Shown here piece after piece: positions 8,562 through 15,582 of a DNA stretch of 31,514 nt. The number at the start of each line of letters is the position of its first letter. Positions within the stretch are counted from its first letter, which is position 1. The position numbers and the translations under genes were made by a program. A model generated the notes under the pieces. It was not told the origin of the DNA, ran no database searches, and saw nothing but the letters and a program-made list of their open reading frames with translations. The stretch covers positions 1 to 31,514 of the forward strand of contig CAYVKA010000055.1 of the NCBI GenBank assembly GCA_964451925.1, in the 5' to 3' direction. The stretch is from Nevskia sp964451925. Its GTDB lineage: Bacteria; Pseudomonadota; Gammaproteobacteria; Nevskiales; Nevskiaceae.

Positions 8562-9775
8562 GCAGCCTCCCTGAGATCGACGTGCCGGCCGCTGTCCGCT
8601 TCATAGCGGAACAGGTCGCGCATCAGCAGCTCGCGCCCCTGCAGTCCCTGCACTTCGGTGATCGAAACCACGCGCCGCTGGCCGCTCGCCAGGCGCGAGA
8701 CCTGCACCATCAGCTGGATCGCCGCGGCGATCTGGCCGCGCAGCGTGGTCTCGCCGCCGGTATACCCGGCGAAGCCGGCCAACAGCTCGATGCGGTGGAT
8801 CGCGTCGCGCACCGTGTTGGCGTGCAGCGTGGTCATGGAGCCGTCGTGACCGGTGTTCATCGCCTGCAGCATGTCCAGCACTTCATCGCCGCGCACCTCG
8901 CCGACGATGATGCGGTCCGGGCGCATGCGCAGCGCATTGCGCACCAGGTCGCGGGCGCTGACCGCGCGCTGGCCTTCGAGATTGGGCGGGCGCGTCTCCA
9001 GCCGCACCACGTGGCCGTGCTGCAGCCGCAGTTCGGCGGCGTCCTCCACCGTGACGATGCGCTCGCTCTGCGGAATCCACTGGCTGAGCAGGTTGAGGAA
9101 GGTGGTCTTGCCCGAGCCGGTGCCGCCCACCACGATCAGGTTGGTGCGCTTCTCCACGCGCTGACGCAGGAATTCCAGCTCCGCCTCGGTGATGCTGCCC
9201 ATGGCCAGCAGGTCGGTGGCGGTCAGCGGGCTCTTGCGGAATTTGCGGATCGACAGGCAAGGCCCGTCGAGCGCGATCGGCGGAATGATGGCGTTGACGC
9301 GCGAGCCATCGGGCAGGCGCGCATCGACCATCGGCGTCGACTCGTCGACGCGCCGGCCCAGCGGCGCCAGGATGCGCTGGATGACACGGATGACATGATT
9401 GTTGTCATTGAAGCGGACCGGGGCCGAATACAGCTTGCCGCCACGCTCGATGAACACGTTCTGCGGGCCGTTGACGACGATGTCGTTGACGCTGTCGTCC
9501 TCGATCAGGTGCTGGATCGGGCCATAGCCCATCAGTTCGTTGCGCGCGTCGCGCACCAGCACTTCGGTCTCGCGCTGGCTCACCGGCAGGCGCTCGTCCA
9601 TGACGAAGCGCTTGACCTGGTCGGTGACGAAGCGCTCCAGCTTGTCCGCCGGCCAGGAATAGATGTCGAGGTTGCGCTCCTCGATCTGCACGATCAGGTG
9701 CCGGTGCACATTGGCCTTCAGCACCTGGTACTGGTCGGACAGGCGGAAGCGTTCGATTTGATCCGAGGTGCTCAT
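8558..9775 (-). CDS. tadA: Tad pilus secretion ATPase TadA (CpaF)
   Basis: TadA is the hexameric cytoplasmic ATPase of the type II/IV secretion family that powers Flp pilus extrusion. The 405-residue protein has an N-terminal domain (about 1-130) and a RecA-like domain with Walker A G-G-T-G-S-G-K-T-T (217-225, catalytic K223). It also has an Asp box V-E-D-A-A-E-L-R-L (about 243-251), a Walker B region around I-I-V-G-E-V-R-G-D (289-297), and a His box T-G-H-D-G-S-M-T-T-L-H (308-318). All motifs are intact. It starts seven bases after the cpaE/tadZ stop and overlaps tadB by ATGA. Confidence 0.97.
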   Translation of the reverse strand: MSTSDQIERFRLSDQYQVLKANVHRHLIVQIEERNLDIYSWPADKLERFVTDQVKRFVMDERLPVSQRETEVLVRDARNELMGYGPIQHLIEDDSVNDIVVNGPQNVFIERGGKLYSAPVRFNDNNHVIRVIQRILAPLGRRVDESTPMVDARLPDGSRVNAIIPPIALDGPCLSIRKFRKSPLTATDLLAMGSITEAELEFLRQRVEKRTNLIVVGGTGSGKTTFLNLLSQWIPQSERIVTVEDAAELRLQHGHVVRLETRPPNLEGQRAVSARDLVRNALRMRPDRIIVGEVRGDEVLDMLQAMNTGHDGSMTTLHANTVRDAIHRIELLAGFAGYTGGETTLRGQIAAAIQLMVQVSRLASGQRRVVSITEVQGLQGRELLMRDLFRYEADSGRHVDLREAA

Positions 9776-9782
9776 CGCCGCC

Positions 9783-10976
9783 TCAGCCGCCCCTCAACCG
9801 GTCGAGGAAGCCTTGCGGTGCCGCCGCGATCGGCTGCCCGGAAAGCAGCGACGCCGCCAGCTTCTTCACGCCCACGGCATAGGGGTCCTTGCGCGCCAGG
9901 GTGTAGAGCGGCTCGCCGGAATTCATCGACACGGCGCGGTTGGACAGGTCGCACTGCAGGGCGGCGAACAGCGGCAGCTCGAACAGCTCGGCCAGGTTCT
10001 TCGGCTCCAGGCCGAGACGCCGGCGGTAGTCGTCCACCACCAGGCCGGCGCGGTCCAGGGTGCAGCCTTCCAGGCGCAGCGCGCGCAGCAGATGCTTGTT
10101 GTGGCGCGAGCGCAGGATCGACTGGTCCGACAGCAGCAGCAGACGTTCGGCCTCATTGGCGACGCCGACCTGGGCCGACAGCGGCAGATGCCCGTCCAGC
10201 GCCACCACGATGCAACCGAACAGGCTGCGCAGCACCTGCAGCAGCTTGAGCAATTCGGCGGAGTCGATTCCGGGCGTGCCCAGCAGGTCTTCCGGCAGGC
10301 TCAGCACATACAGGCCGCTGCTGTGCTTGGTAAAGGCGGTATCGACCAGGCTCTGGTCGCAACGATACGCATCGTTGATCGCGTCCAGCGCGCTGTAGGT
10401 GGCGTTGATGTTGAGAAAGATCGCCGCCGCGCCGGCCGGAGTGGCCACGTCGAGCAGCAACACGCGCTCGTTGGGGCCCTGCGCTTCGAGGATCGCCAGC
10501 GCCAGGTGCTCGGCCAGGAAGGCGATGCTCTCGCCCGGGTGGGCGGACAGCACGCCGTAGAGTTTGCCGACTTTCTGCGCCCCCTGGGTGACCGCGCCGG
10601 CGCTGCTGCGGCGCAGCAGGCGGCCGATCTGCACCCCCAGCGTGGCGTCGTCGCGGCGCAGCACGAAGAAGTCGCGCGCCCCGGCGCGCATCGCCGCCAG
10701 CACCAGCTGCGGATTGTCATCGGCACCCAGGCCAACCACCGGCACCTGCCAGTGCCGCTCCAGGAAGCGCTCCACCAGCGCCGCGCGCTGGGCCAGGTTC
10801 TGGCTGTCGAATTCGACGAACAGCACATCGACGCGCCCGCGCGCCTCGATCTGCGCCAGCGAATCCTGATCGGAGGTGAATGGCAGCATTGCCACGTCCA
10901 GCCCGGCGCCGGCCGCATTCTGCAGCCAACCCTGATAGACCGGATCGCTGGCAACGACGACCGCTTGCGTGTTCAT
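9783..10976 (-). CDS. tadZ: Tad localisation protein CpaE/TadZ with degenerate P-loop
   Basis: TadZ/CpaE proteins are MinD/ParA-like factors that place the Tad apparatus at a cell pole. The 397-residue product has an N-terminal receiver-like domain (residues 1-125), with the V-D-V-L-F-V-E-F-D strand carrying an acidic site and a typical A-M-R-A-G-A-R-D-F segment. A MinD-like domain follows, from about 138 to 385. The usual Walker A lysine-rich loop (as in K-G-G-V-G-x-T) is replaced by G-V-L-S-A-H-P-G-E-S-I (141-151), which lacks the conserved lysines, so ATP hydrolysis is doubtful. The later V-L-L-L-D-V-A-T-P strand (172-180) remains. It sits between the secretin and tadA. Identity comes from architecture and position. 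Confidence 0.88.
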   Translation of the reverse strand: MNTQAVVVASDPVYQGWLQNAAGAGLDVAMLPFTSDQDSLAQIEARGRVDVLFVEFDSQNLAQRAALVERFLERHWQVPVVGLGADDNPQLVLAAMRAGARDFFVLRRDDATLGVQIGRLLRRSSAGAVTQGAQKVGKLYGVLSAHPGESIAFLAEHLALAILEAQGPNERVLLLDVATPAGAAAIFLNINATYSALDAINDAYRCDQSLVDTAFTKHSSGLYVLSLPEDLLGTPGIDSAELLKLLQVLRSLFGCIVVALDGHLPLSAQVGVANEAERLLLLSDQSILRSRHNKHLLRALRLEGCTLDRAGLVVDDYRRRLGLEPKNLAELFELPLFAALQCDLSNRAVSMNSGEPLYTLARKDPYAVGVKKLAASLLSGQPIAAAPQGFLDRLRGG

Positions 10977-11005
10977 CGCGGCTCCCCGCGTCGTCGTTGG
11001 GGCAG

Positions 11006-12370
11006 TCAGCGGCTGAACCCCTGATCGCTCTTGGATTGGCCGAACTTGCCGTTTTCCATGAACATGGTGTGCGCGAAGCTCGGGTTGTACTGGTCGAGTG
11101 AGGCCCCCGGCAGCTCCGGCAACGGCGCATCCTTGGTCATCGGACGGACCAGGTGCGGCGTCACTACCATGATCAGTTCGCGCTCGTTGCGGCTGATGCT
11201 GGTATTACGGAAGAAAGCGCCCAGCACCGGCACGTCGCCGATCCACGGCACCTTGTCGACGCTGTTCTTCAGCTGGTTGCTGACCAAGCCGCTGATGACG
11301 AAGGTTTCGCCATCGCCCAGTTCGACCATGGTGTCGGTGCGCCGCACGTTCAGGCCCGGTACGGTCACGCCGTTGAGGCTGATGCCATTGGTGTAATCCA
11401 GTTCGCTGACCTCGGGCGCCACTTTCAGCGCAATGCGGTTGCGTGCCAGCACCGTCGGCGTCAGGTTCAGGCGGATGCCGAATTCCTTGAAGGTGATGGT
11501 GATGGAGTTGGAGCCGCCGCCGCCGCCGTTCTGCACCGTCGGGAACGGAAACTCGCCGCCGGCGAGGAAGCTCGCGGTCTGCCCACTCATCGCGGTCAGG
11601 CTGGGCTCGGCCAGCGTGCGCGCCAAGCCCTTGTTCTCCAGCACACTCAGCGCGCCGAGGTACTCGTGGCTGGCGTACACGAGGTTGAAGGCACTGGCGA
11701 TCGGAATGAATCCGGTGCTGCTGGTGATTTGCTCGGATTGACTGGTGCTCGATTGATTGATCAGCGCGCCGCTGACGCTCCCCGGAGTTCCGATGCCGCC
11801 GATGACGCCGTTGTGATTCGCCGCCAGGAAGTTGATGCCGAACTCCTGCAGCGCGGTGCGGCTGATATCGACGATCTTCACCTGGCTCAGCACCTGGGTG
11901 TCCACCGCCACCGTGGTGTGATCCGCCACCACCTGCTGCGCCGAGGCGCCACCGCCGGATGCGCTGGCCGAGGTGCTGCCGCCGGCGGCGAGCACCGCAT
12001 CGCGGTGCGTCAGCAGGTCGCTGGTGCTGCCGCCGATGCTGCGGCTGGCCACGGCGATCCTGTAAGTCAGCGGCTGCGCCTTGGCGTCACGGGTCCAGAT
12101 GATCAGGCTGGTGATGCCGGCCGCCTTGCCGTTGATCAGCAGCTCACGGCTGTTGATGACGCTGACGTCGGCGATTTCCGGGTTGGCCACCGCCACGCGG
12201 CGGATCGGCAGCTTCTCGCGCAGCAGCTGCTGCGTGCCGACGTCCACGGTGACATTGCTCGCTTCCGCCGCAGCGGGGGCCTGCGCCTGCACCATCGGCG
12301 CGGCACACGCCGCGGCCAGCCCCAGCAGTCCAGCCTTGAAGACGGTCCCGATGCTGTTCGGCAGTCGCAT
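11006..12370 (-). CDS. rcpA: Tad outer-membrane secretin CpaC/RcpA
   Basis: This secretin forms the outer-membrane channel through which the Flp pilus emerges. The 454-residue product has a signal peptide (to about residue 30, ending A-Q-A), and a pilus-formation N-terminal domain (about 38-105, with P-I-R-R-V-A-V-A-N-P-E-I-A-D-V). It then has a secretin N1-like region around V-K-I-V-D-I-S-R-T-A-L-Q-E-F-G-I-N and a C-terminal secretin domain with A-E-P-S-L-T-A-M-S-G-Q-T-A-S-F-L-A-G-G and I-R-L-N-L-T-P-T-V. ATG 12370 has GGGA eight bases upstream and gives a proper signal peptide, whereas the upstream in-frame ATGs add a charged 23-residue lead. It lies 65 bases after cpaB. No separate CpaD/RcpB gene is present. 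Confidence 0.95.
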   Translation of the reverse strand: MRLPNSIGTVFKAGLLGLAAACAAPMVQAQAPAAAEASNVTVDVGTQQLLREKLPIRRVAVANPEIADVSVINSRELLINGKAAGITSLIIWTRDAKAQPLTYRIAVASRSIGGSTSDLLTHRDAVLAAGGSTSASASGGGASAQQVVADHTTVAVDTQVLSQVKIVDISRTALQEFGINFLAANHNGVIGGIGTPGSVSGALINQSSTSQSEQITSSTGFIPIASAFNLVYASHEYLGALSVLENKGLARTLAEPSLTAMSGQTASFLAGGEFPFPTVQNGGGGGSNSITITFKEFGIRLNLTPTVLARNRIALKVAPEVSELDYTNGISLNGVTVPGLNVRRTDTMVELGDGETFVISGLVSNQLKNSVDKVPWIGDVPVLGAFFRNTSISRNERELIMVVTPHLVRPMTKDAPLPELPGASLDQYNPSFAHTMFMENGKFGQSKSDQGFSR

Positions 12371-12435
12371 TATGGTGTCCCTTTGCTGCTCTTGTTTCTG
12401 GTCAACAACCGCGCCCGTATCCCGCATGGGTGTCT

Positions 12436-13413
12436 TCATGGATACACCGTGGAAGGCTTGGAACCGCGGTAGATGACGATGCCCTGCGGGGCTCCCTTGC
12501 CGGCGGCACGCTGCGGCTTGAGCTTGGCCAGTTCGGCCGAAGTGAACGGCATGTCCGGCAGCTGCTGGTCCGCAGCCGCGCTGGCGGCCGGCTTGGCCGC
12601 CGCCTTCCCGCCCGGCGGCAGGCCGGCCCCGGAGACTTCGGTCGGCATCGCCGCGCCCGGCGCGGGGGCTGCCGCGGCATCGGCGCTGGCCACCTGCGGC
12701 CGGTCGCGGTTCTGGCCGTGCAGGGCCAGGCGCACCTCGCCGAGGCTGGCACCCAGCATCACACGGGTCACTTCCTCGTCCGGCACCGCCACCACCACCG
12801 TGCGTTCGTGGCGCTGCTGCTGCTGTGCATTGGCGTTCTGCTGCGCATTGGGCGGCGGATTGACGATGCGTTCGTCGGCGGCCAGCACCAGGGCGTCCTT
12901 CAGCAGGATGCGCGCCTGGATGATGTCGACCTTGTTGCCCTGGTCGTTGCGCAGATAGACCAGCACATCGACGATGTCACCGGGCCGCACAAAGCCGCCG
13001 ACACCGATCACATCGGTCAGCGACAGCGACACCGCCTTGAACCCCGGCGGCACCAGCTTGGCGAGCTGATGGTCATCGCCCAGCAGGCGCGGGGTGATCG
13101 GCGTACCGGCGTCGATGTCGATCGGCGGCACGTGCTCGGCCACGTCGTCGATGCTGGTGTAGTACTTCTCCGGCACGATCTCCATGCTCACCACTTTGAG
13201 CGAGCCGCGGTCGATCGGCTGGTTGGCCAGCAGCGGCTTGGTCGCCACCACAACCTGGGTTTGGGGGACCGCCGGGGCCTGCACCTGGGCTTGCAAGGGA
13301 GCCTTGTTGGCGGCGTCGAAAGCGTCGTGGCTCATCTTGTACGCCACGATTGCCAGGATGACCGCCAGCACGACGAACACAGCCGCTATGATCTTGATCA
13401 GATTGCTGCTCAT
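12436..13413 (-). CDS. cpaB: Flp pilus assembly protein CpaB/RcpC
   Basis: CpaB/RcpC is an SAF-domain periplasmic protein of the Tad system, thought to contact peptidoglycan or stabilise the secretin. The 325-residue protein has an N-terminal membrane anchor (about residues 5-26) and an SAF domain (about 53-120, with A-T-K-P-L-L-A-N-Q-P-I-D-R-G). An RcpC-like region around residues 125-225 is interrupted by an Asn/Gln-rich stretch. The C-terminal tail is rich in alanine and proline. The start ATG 13413 has AAGGGAG about ten bases upstream. It stands between the tadE-like gene (68-base gap) and the secretin. Confidence 0.92.
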   Translation of the reverse strand: MSSNLIKIIAAVFVVLAVILAIVAYKMSHDAFDAANKAPLQAQVQAPAVPQTQVVVATKPLLANQPIDRGSLKVVSMEIVPEKYYTSIDDVAEHVPPIDIDAGTPITPRLLGDDHQLAKLVPPGFKAVSLSLTDVIGVGGFVRPGDIVDVLVYLRNDQGNKVDIIQARILLKDALVLAADERIVNPPPNAQQNANAQQQQRHERTVVVAVPDEEVTRVMLGASLGEVRLALHGQNRDRPQVASADAAAAPAPGAAMPTEVSGAGLPPGGKAAAKPAASAAADQQLPDMPFTSAELAKLKPQRAAGKGAPQGIVIYRGSKPSTVYP

Positions 13414-13481
13414 CCCTTGGCATCTCCCTTGGACAACACTGTTGTTATCAGCTGCAACTACAGCAATTTAAGCATACAACT
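13414..13481 (-). other. AT-richer gap between tadE-like gene and cpaB
   Basis: This 68-base gap is the longest inside the Tad operon and is richer in A and T than the genes around it. It contains a perfect small palindrome, ACAACA-C-TGTTGT (13433-13445). On the minus strand a weak promoter-like pair, TTGAAG and TGTAGT with 17 bases between (four of six matches each), is also visible. An internal promoter or processing site is possible but not shown. Confidence 0.25.
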
Positions 13482-13973
13482 TCAAGTGTATCCCACGGCA
13501 CAGGCGATGAGCGTGGTCGGCAGCGGCGGCACCGTGCCCACGCCGGGCAGATTGACCAGGCTGGGGAACAGCGCCGTGTTGCTGCCGCCCGAAACGGCGA
13601 AGCTGATCTGGTAAACGAAAGTATTGCTGCCCGGCGCCGGCGCGCCGGGGCAAGTGGCGGGTGACTGGGCCGTGATGCGCCCCGCCTGGTCGCTCGGCAG
13701 CCAGTTCAGCGTGCCCTTGCGCACCAGCTCGGCCTGGGCCAGCCGGCTTTGCACGTCGGCAGTCGGATTGGAGCTCGGCGGCACCGCCACGGCGGCCTGC
13801 ACACCCTGCTGCGCGGCGAAATTGATCGACTGCTGCAGCAGGTAGATGTAGGCGTACACCAGACCGGCATACGCCACCGCCAGCATGATGGGAAAAATGA
13901 TCGCGAATTCAATGGCTGCGGCGCCCGACTCCAGCTTGCGGGGCAGACTCCGGCGAAGTGTGATCGGTTTCAT
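13482..13973 (-). CDS. tadE: TadE-like minor pseudopilin
   Basis: TadE-family proteins are minor pseudopilins processed by the Tad prepilin peptidase and required for pilus assembly. The 163-residue product has a short basic leader, then a processing-site-like sequence E-S-G followed by A-A-A-I-E-F (Gly17, Glu22 at the +5 position) and one membrane helix (about 21-40). This mirrors the Flp pilin site in the same operon. The remainder is periplasmic, with two cysteines (in A-T-C-P-G and I-A-C-A-V-G) that could form a disulfide. It is the only TadE/TadF/TadG-like gene visible. It starts 17 bases after the prepilin peptidase gene. Confidence 0.88.
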   Translation of the reverse strand: MKPITLRRSLPRKLESGAAAIEFAIIFPIMLAVAYAGLVYAYIYLLQQSINFAAQQGVQAAVAVPPSSNPTADVQSRLAQAELVRKGTLNWLPSDQAGRITAQSPATCPGAPAPGSNTFVYQISFAVSGGSNTALFPSLVNLPGVGTVPPLPTTLIACAVGYT

Positions 13974-13990
13974 ACTCCCCAGCCTGACGA

Positions 13991-14431
13991 TTAGTGGTCA
14001 ACTAGTATAGTGGCAACGAATCCTACAACGAGTGCCAGAGCGGCCGGAAGCCGGACCTCGGGTGCGCCCCGGTTCCGCCGCAGCATGGCGAACAGCGACA
14101 TGAACCCCAGCACCACGCCGCTGATCAGCAGGGCCTCGCAGGCACCGGCGGCACCCAGGATGAAACCCTGCAAGCCGGACAGCTTCACATCCCCGGCACC
14201 GACCTGACGGATGAGGTACCCCGCAAGTAGAGGCGCAGCACCAAGGGCCAGCCCGCCAAGGCTTTCCCAGATTCCGGCTCCAAGCAGACCCTGGCGGTTC
14301 ACCACCAGCGCCAGCAATGCCGGAACCCCCAGCAGAATCAAAAGGATATTGGGTACCCGCCGCTGCCTGACATCATACACCGCAACGGCGAGTCCCCAAG
14401 CTGCGAGCGGGCCCAGAATCCACAAGCCCAT
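13991..14431 (-). CDS. tadV: Tad prepilin peptidase TadV/CpaA
   Basis: TadV is the A24-family aspartyl prepilin peptidase that cleaves Flp pilin and the TadE-like pseudopilin. The 146-residue polytopic protein has about five to six hydrophobic segments and both catalytic aspartates in conserved settings: D20 in V-Y-D-V-R-Q-R-R-V-P-N and D80 in G-A-G-D-V-K-L. It lacks the N-methylation domain of type IV prepilin peptidases, as expected for the short Tad form. It lies 14 bases after the Flp pilin gene. Confidence 0.95.
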   Translation of the reverse strand: MGLWILGPLAAWGLAVAVYDVRQRRVPNILLILLGVPALLALVVNRQGLLGAGIWESLGGLALGAAPLLAGYLIRQVGAGDVKLSGLQGFILGAAGACEALLISGVVLGFMSLFAMLRRNRGAPEVRLPAALALVVGFVATILVDH

Positions 14432-14445
14432 CCGCGGCGACGACC

Positions 14446-14610
14446 TTACGGCAGCGCGCTTTCGACCGAGGTGAACAGGGAATTCAGCTTGGTGCCGGTG
14501 CCCTGCACAACCAGGATGATGACGGCGGCGATCAGGCCGACGATGAGGCCATACTCGATCGCGGTGGCACCTTCCTCATCGCGCAGGAAGGCGGAAATTT
14601 TCTTCAGCAT
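14446..14610 (-). CDS. flp: Flp family type IVb pilin
   Basis: This is the major pilin subunit of the Tad fibre. The 54-residue product reads M-L-K-K-I-S-A-F-L-R-D-E-E-G followed by A-T-A-I-E-Y-G-L-I. That gives a processing site after Gly14, with glutamate at +5 and tyrosine at +6 of the mature protein, the hallmark of Flp pilins. One membrane helix (about 18-36) and a short hydrophilic tail follow. AGGAG lies seven bases before the ATG at 14610. It is the first gene after the operon promoter and the expected most highly expressed product. Only one flp gene is present. Confidence 0.95.
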   Translation of the reverse strand: MLKKISAFLRDEEGATAIEYGLIVGLIAAVIILVVQGTGTKLNSLFTSVESALP

Positions 14611-14658
14611 GGTGATACTCCTAGACCGGAATTAGCGAGTCCGCACGACTCGTGAACT

Positions 14659-14687
14659 AAAGTATGTCAGTGCCAAACGACTGTCAA
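14659..14687 (-). promoter_or_regulatory. Sigma70-type promoter of the Tad operon
   Basis: On the minus strand a perfect -35 box TTGACA (14687-14682) is followed by a 17-base spacer and a -10 box TACTTT (14664-14659, four of six matches). Transcription would start roughly 40 bases upstream of the flp ATG. It is the only strong promoter sequence found for the eleven-gene operon and lies in the region divergent from apaH. Confidence 0.75.
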
Positions 14688-14754
14688 AGCGCTTCACCTG
14701 CGCCTTTTGTACCGCTTATCGGCTCCTGCGACCTGAATCACTCGTACTGAAATT

Positions 14755-15582
14755 ATGGCCATCTTCGCCATCGGCGACGTTCAAGGCTGCTATGACACGC
14801 TGCGGCGCCTGCTCGACCTGCTGCGCTTCGACCCGGCCGGCGACCGGCTCTGGTTCGCCGGCGACCTGGTGAACCGCGGGCCGCAGTCGCTCCAGACCCT
14901 GCGCTTCGTCAGCGGGCTGGGCACGGCGGCCCTGAGCGTACTGGGCAATCACGACCTGCACCTGCTGGCCGTTGCCAATGGCGGCCGCCAGGGGCGGCGC
15001 GACACCCTCAAGCCGGTGCTGCGGGCGGGCGACCGCGACGAGCTGCTGGACTGGCTGCGGCGGCAGCCGCTGCTGCACGAATCCGCCGACGGGGCATTCG
15101 CCCTGCTGCACGCCGGCCTGCCGCCGCAGTGGAGCATGGCCCAGGCACGGACCTGCGCGCGCGAAGTCGAAGCGGTGCTGCGCGGACCCGACTATGCCGA
15201 GCTGCTGCGTGACATGTACGGCAACCAGCCGGATCAATGGAACGGGCAGCTGCGCGGCCTGCCGCGCCTGCGCTTCACCATCAACTGCTTCACGCGGCTG
15301 CGCTACTGCGATGCGCAGGGGCACCTGGACTTCGGGCCCAAGGGAGCGCCCGGCTCGCAGCCCGAGGGGCTGTTGCCCTGGTTCGCGGTGCCGCGCCGGC
15401 GCTCGGCCGGCACCACGCTGATCTTCGGCCACTGGTCCACCCTGGGGCAGGTGCACTGGCCGCGGCAGCGGGTCTATGGGCTGGATACCGGGGCCGTATG
15501 GGGCGGCAAGCTGACCGCATTGAACCTCGACAACGGCCGGCTGGCGGCGGTCGACTCGCCCGGCTACAGCGCTATCGACTGA
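14755..15582 (+). CDS. apaH: Symmetrical bis(5'-nucleosyl)-tetraphosphatase ApaH
   Basis: ApaH hydrolyses diadenosine tetraphosphate to two ADP and also removes Np4A-type RNA caps. The 275-residue protein shows the metallophosphatase signature blocks G-D-V-Q-G-C (7-12), G-D-L-V-N-R-G-P (36-43), G-N-H-D (64-67), H-A-G-L-P-P and F-G-H-W-S-T-L-G near the C-terminus. The length is normal. ATG 14755 gives the standard N-terminus; no clear Shine-Dalgarno sequence precedes it. In many relatives apaG lies immediately upstream and rsmA before that. Here the neighbour is the divergent Tad promoter and apaG is not found. The last 19 bases overlap the 3' end of the convergent GT87 gene. Confidence 0.97.
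   Translation: MAIFAIGDVQGCYDTLRRLLDLLRFDPAGDRLWFAGDLVNRGPQSLQTLRFVSGLGTAALSVLGNHDLHLLAVANGGRQGRRDTLKPVLRAGDRDELLDWLRRQPLLHESADGAFALLHAGLPPQWSMAQARTCAREVEAVLRGPDYAELLRDMYGNQPDQWNGQLRGLPRLRFTINCFTRLRYCDAQGHLDFGPKGAPGSQPEGLLPWFAVPRRRSAGTTLIFGHWSTLGQVHWPRQRVYGLDTGAVWGGKLTALNLDNGRLAAVDSPGYSAID

Noticed and set aside
14662..14680. Sigma54-type promoter (TGGCAC) ahead of flp
   Set aside because: TGGCAC is present, but the GC at the required ten-base distance is missing, and a near-consensus sigma70 promoter overlaps it.
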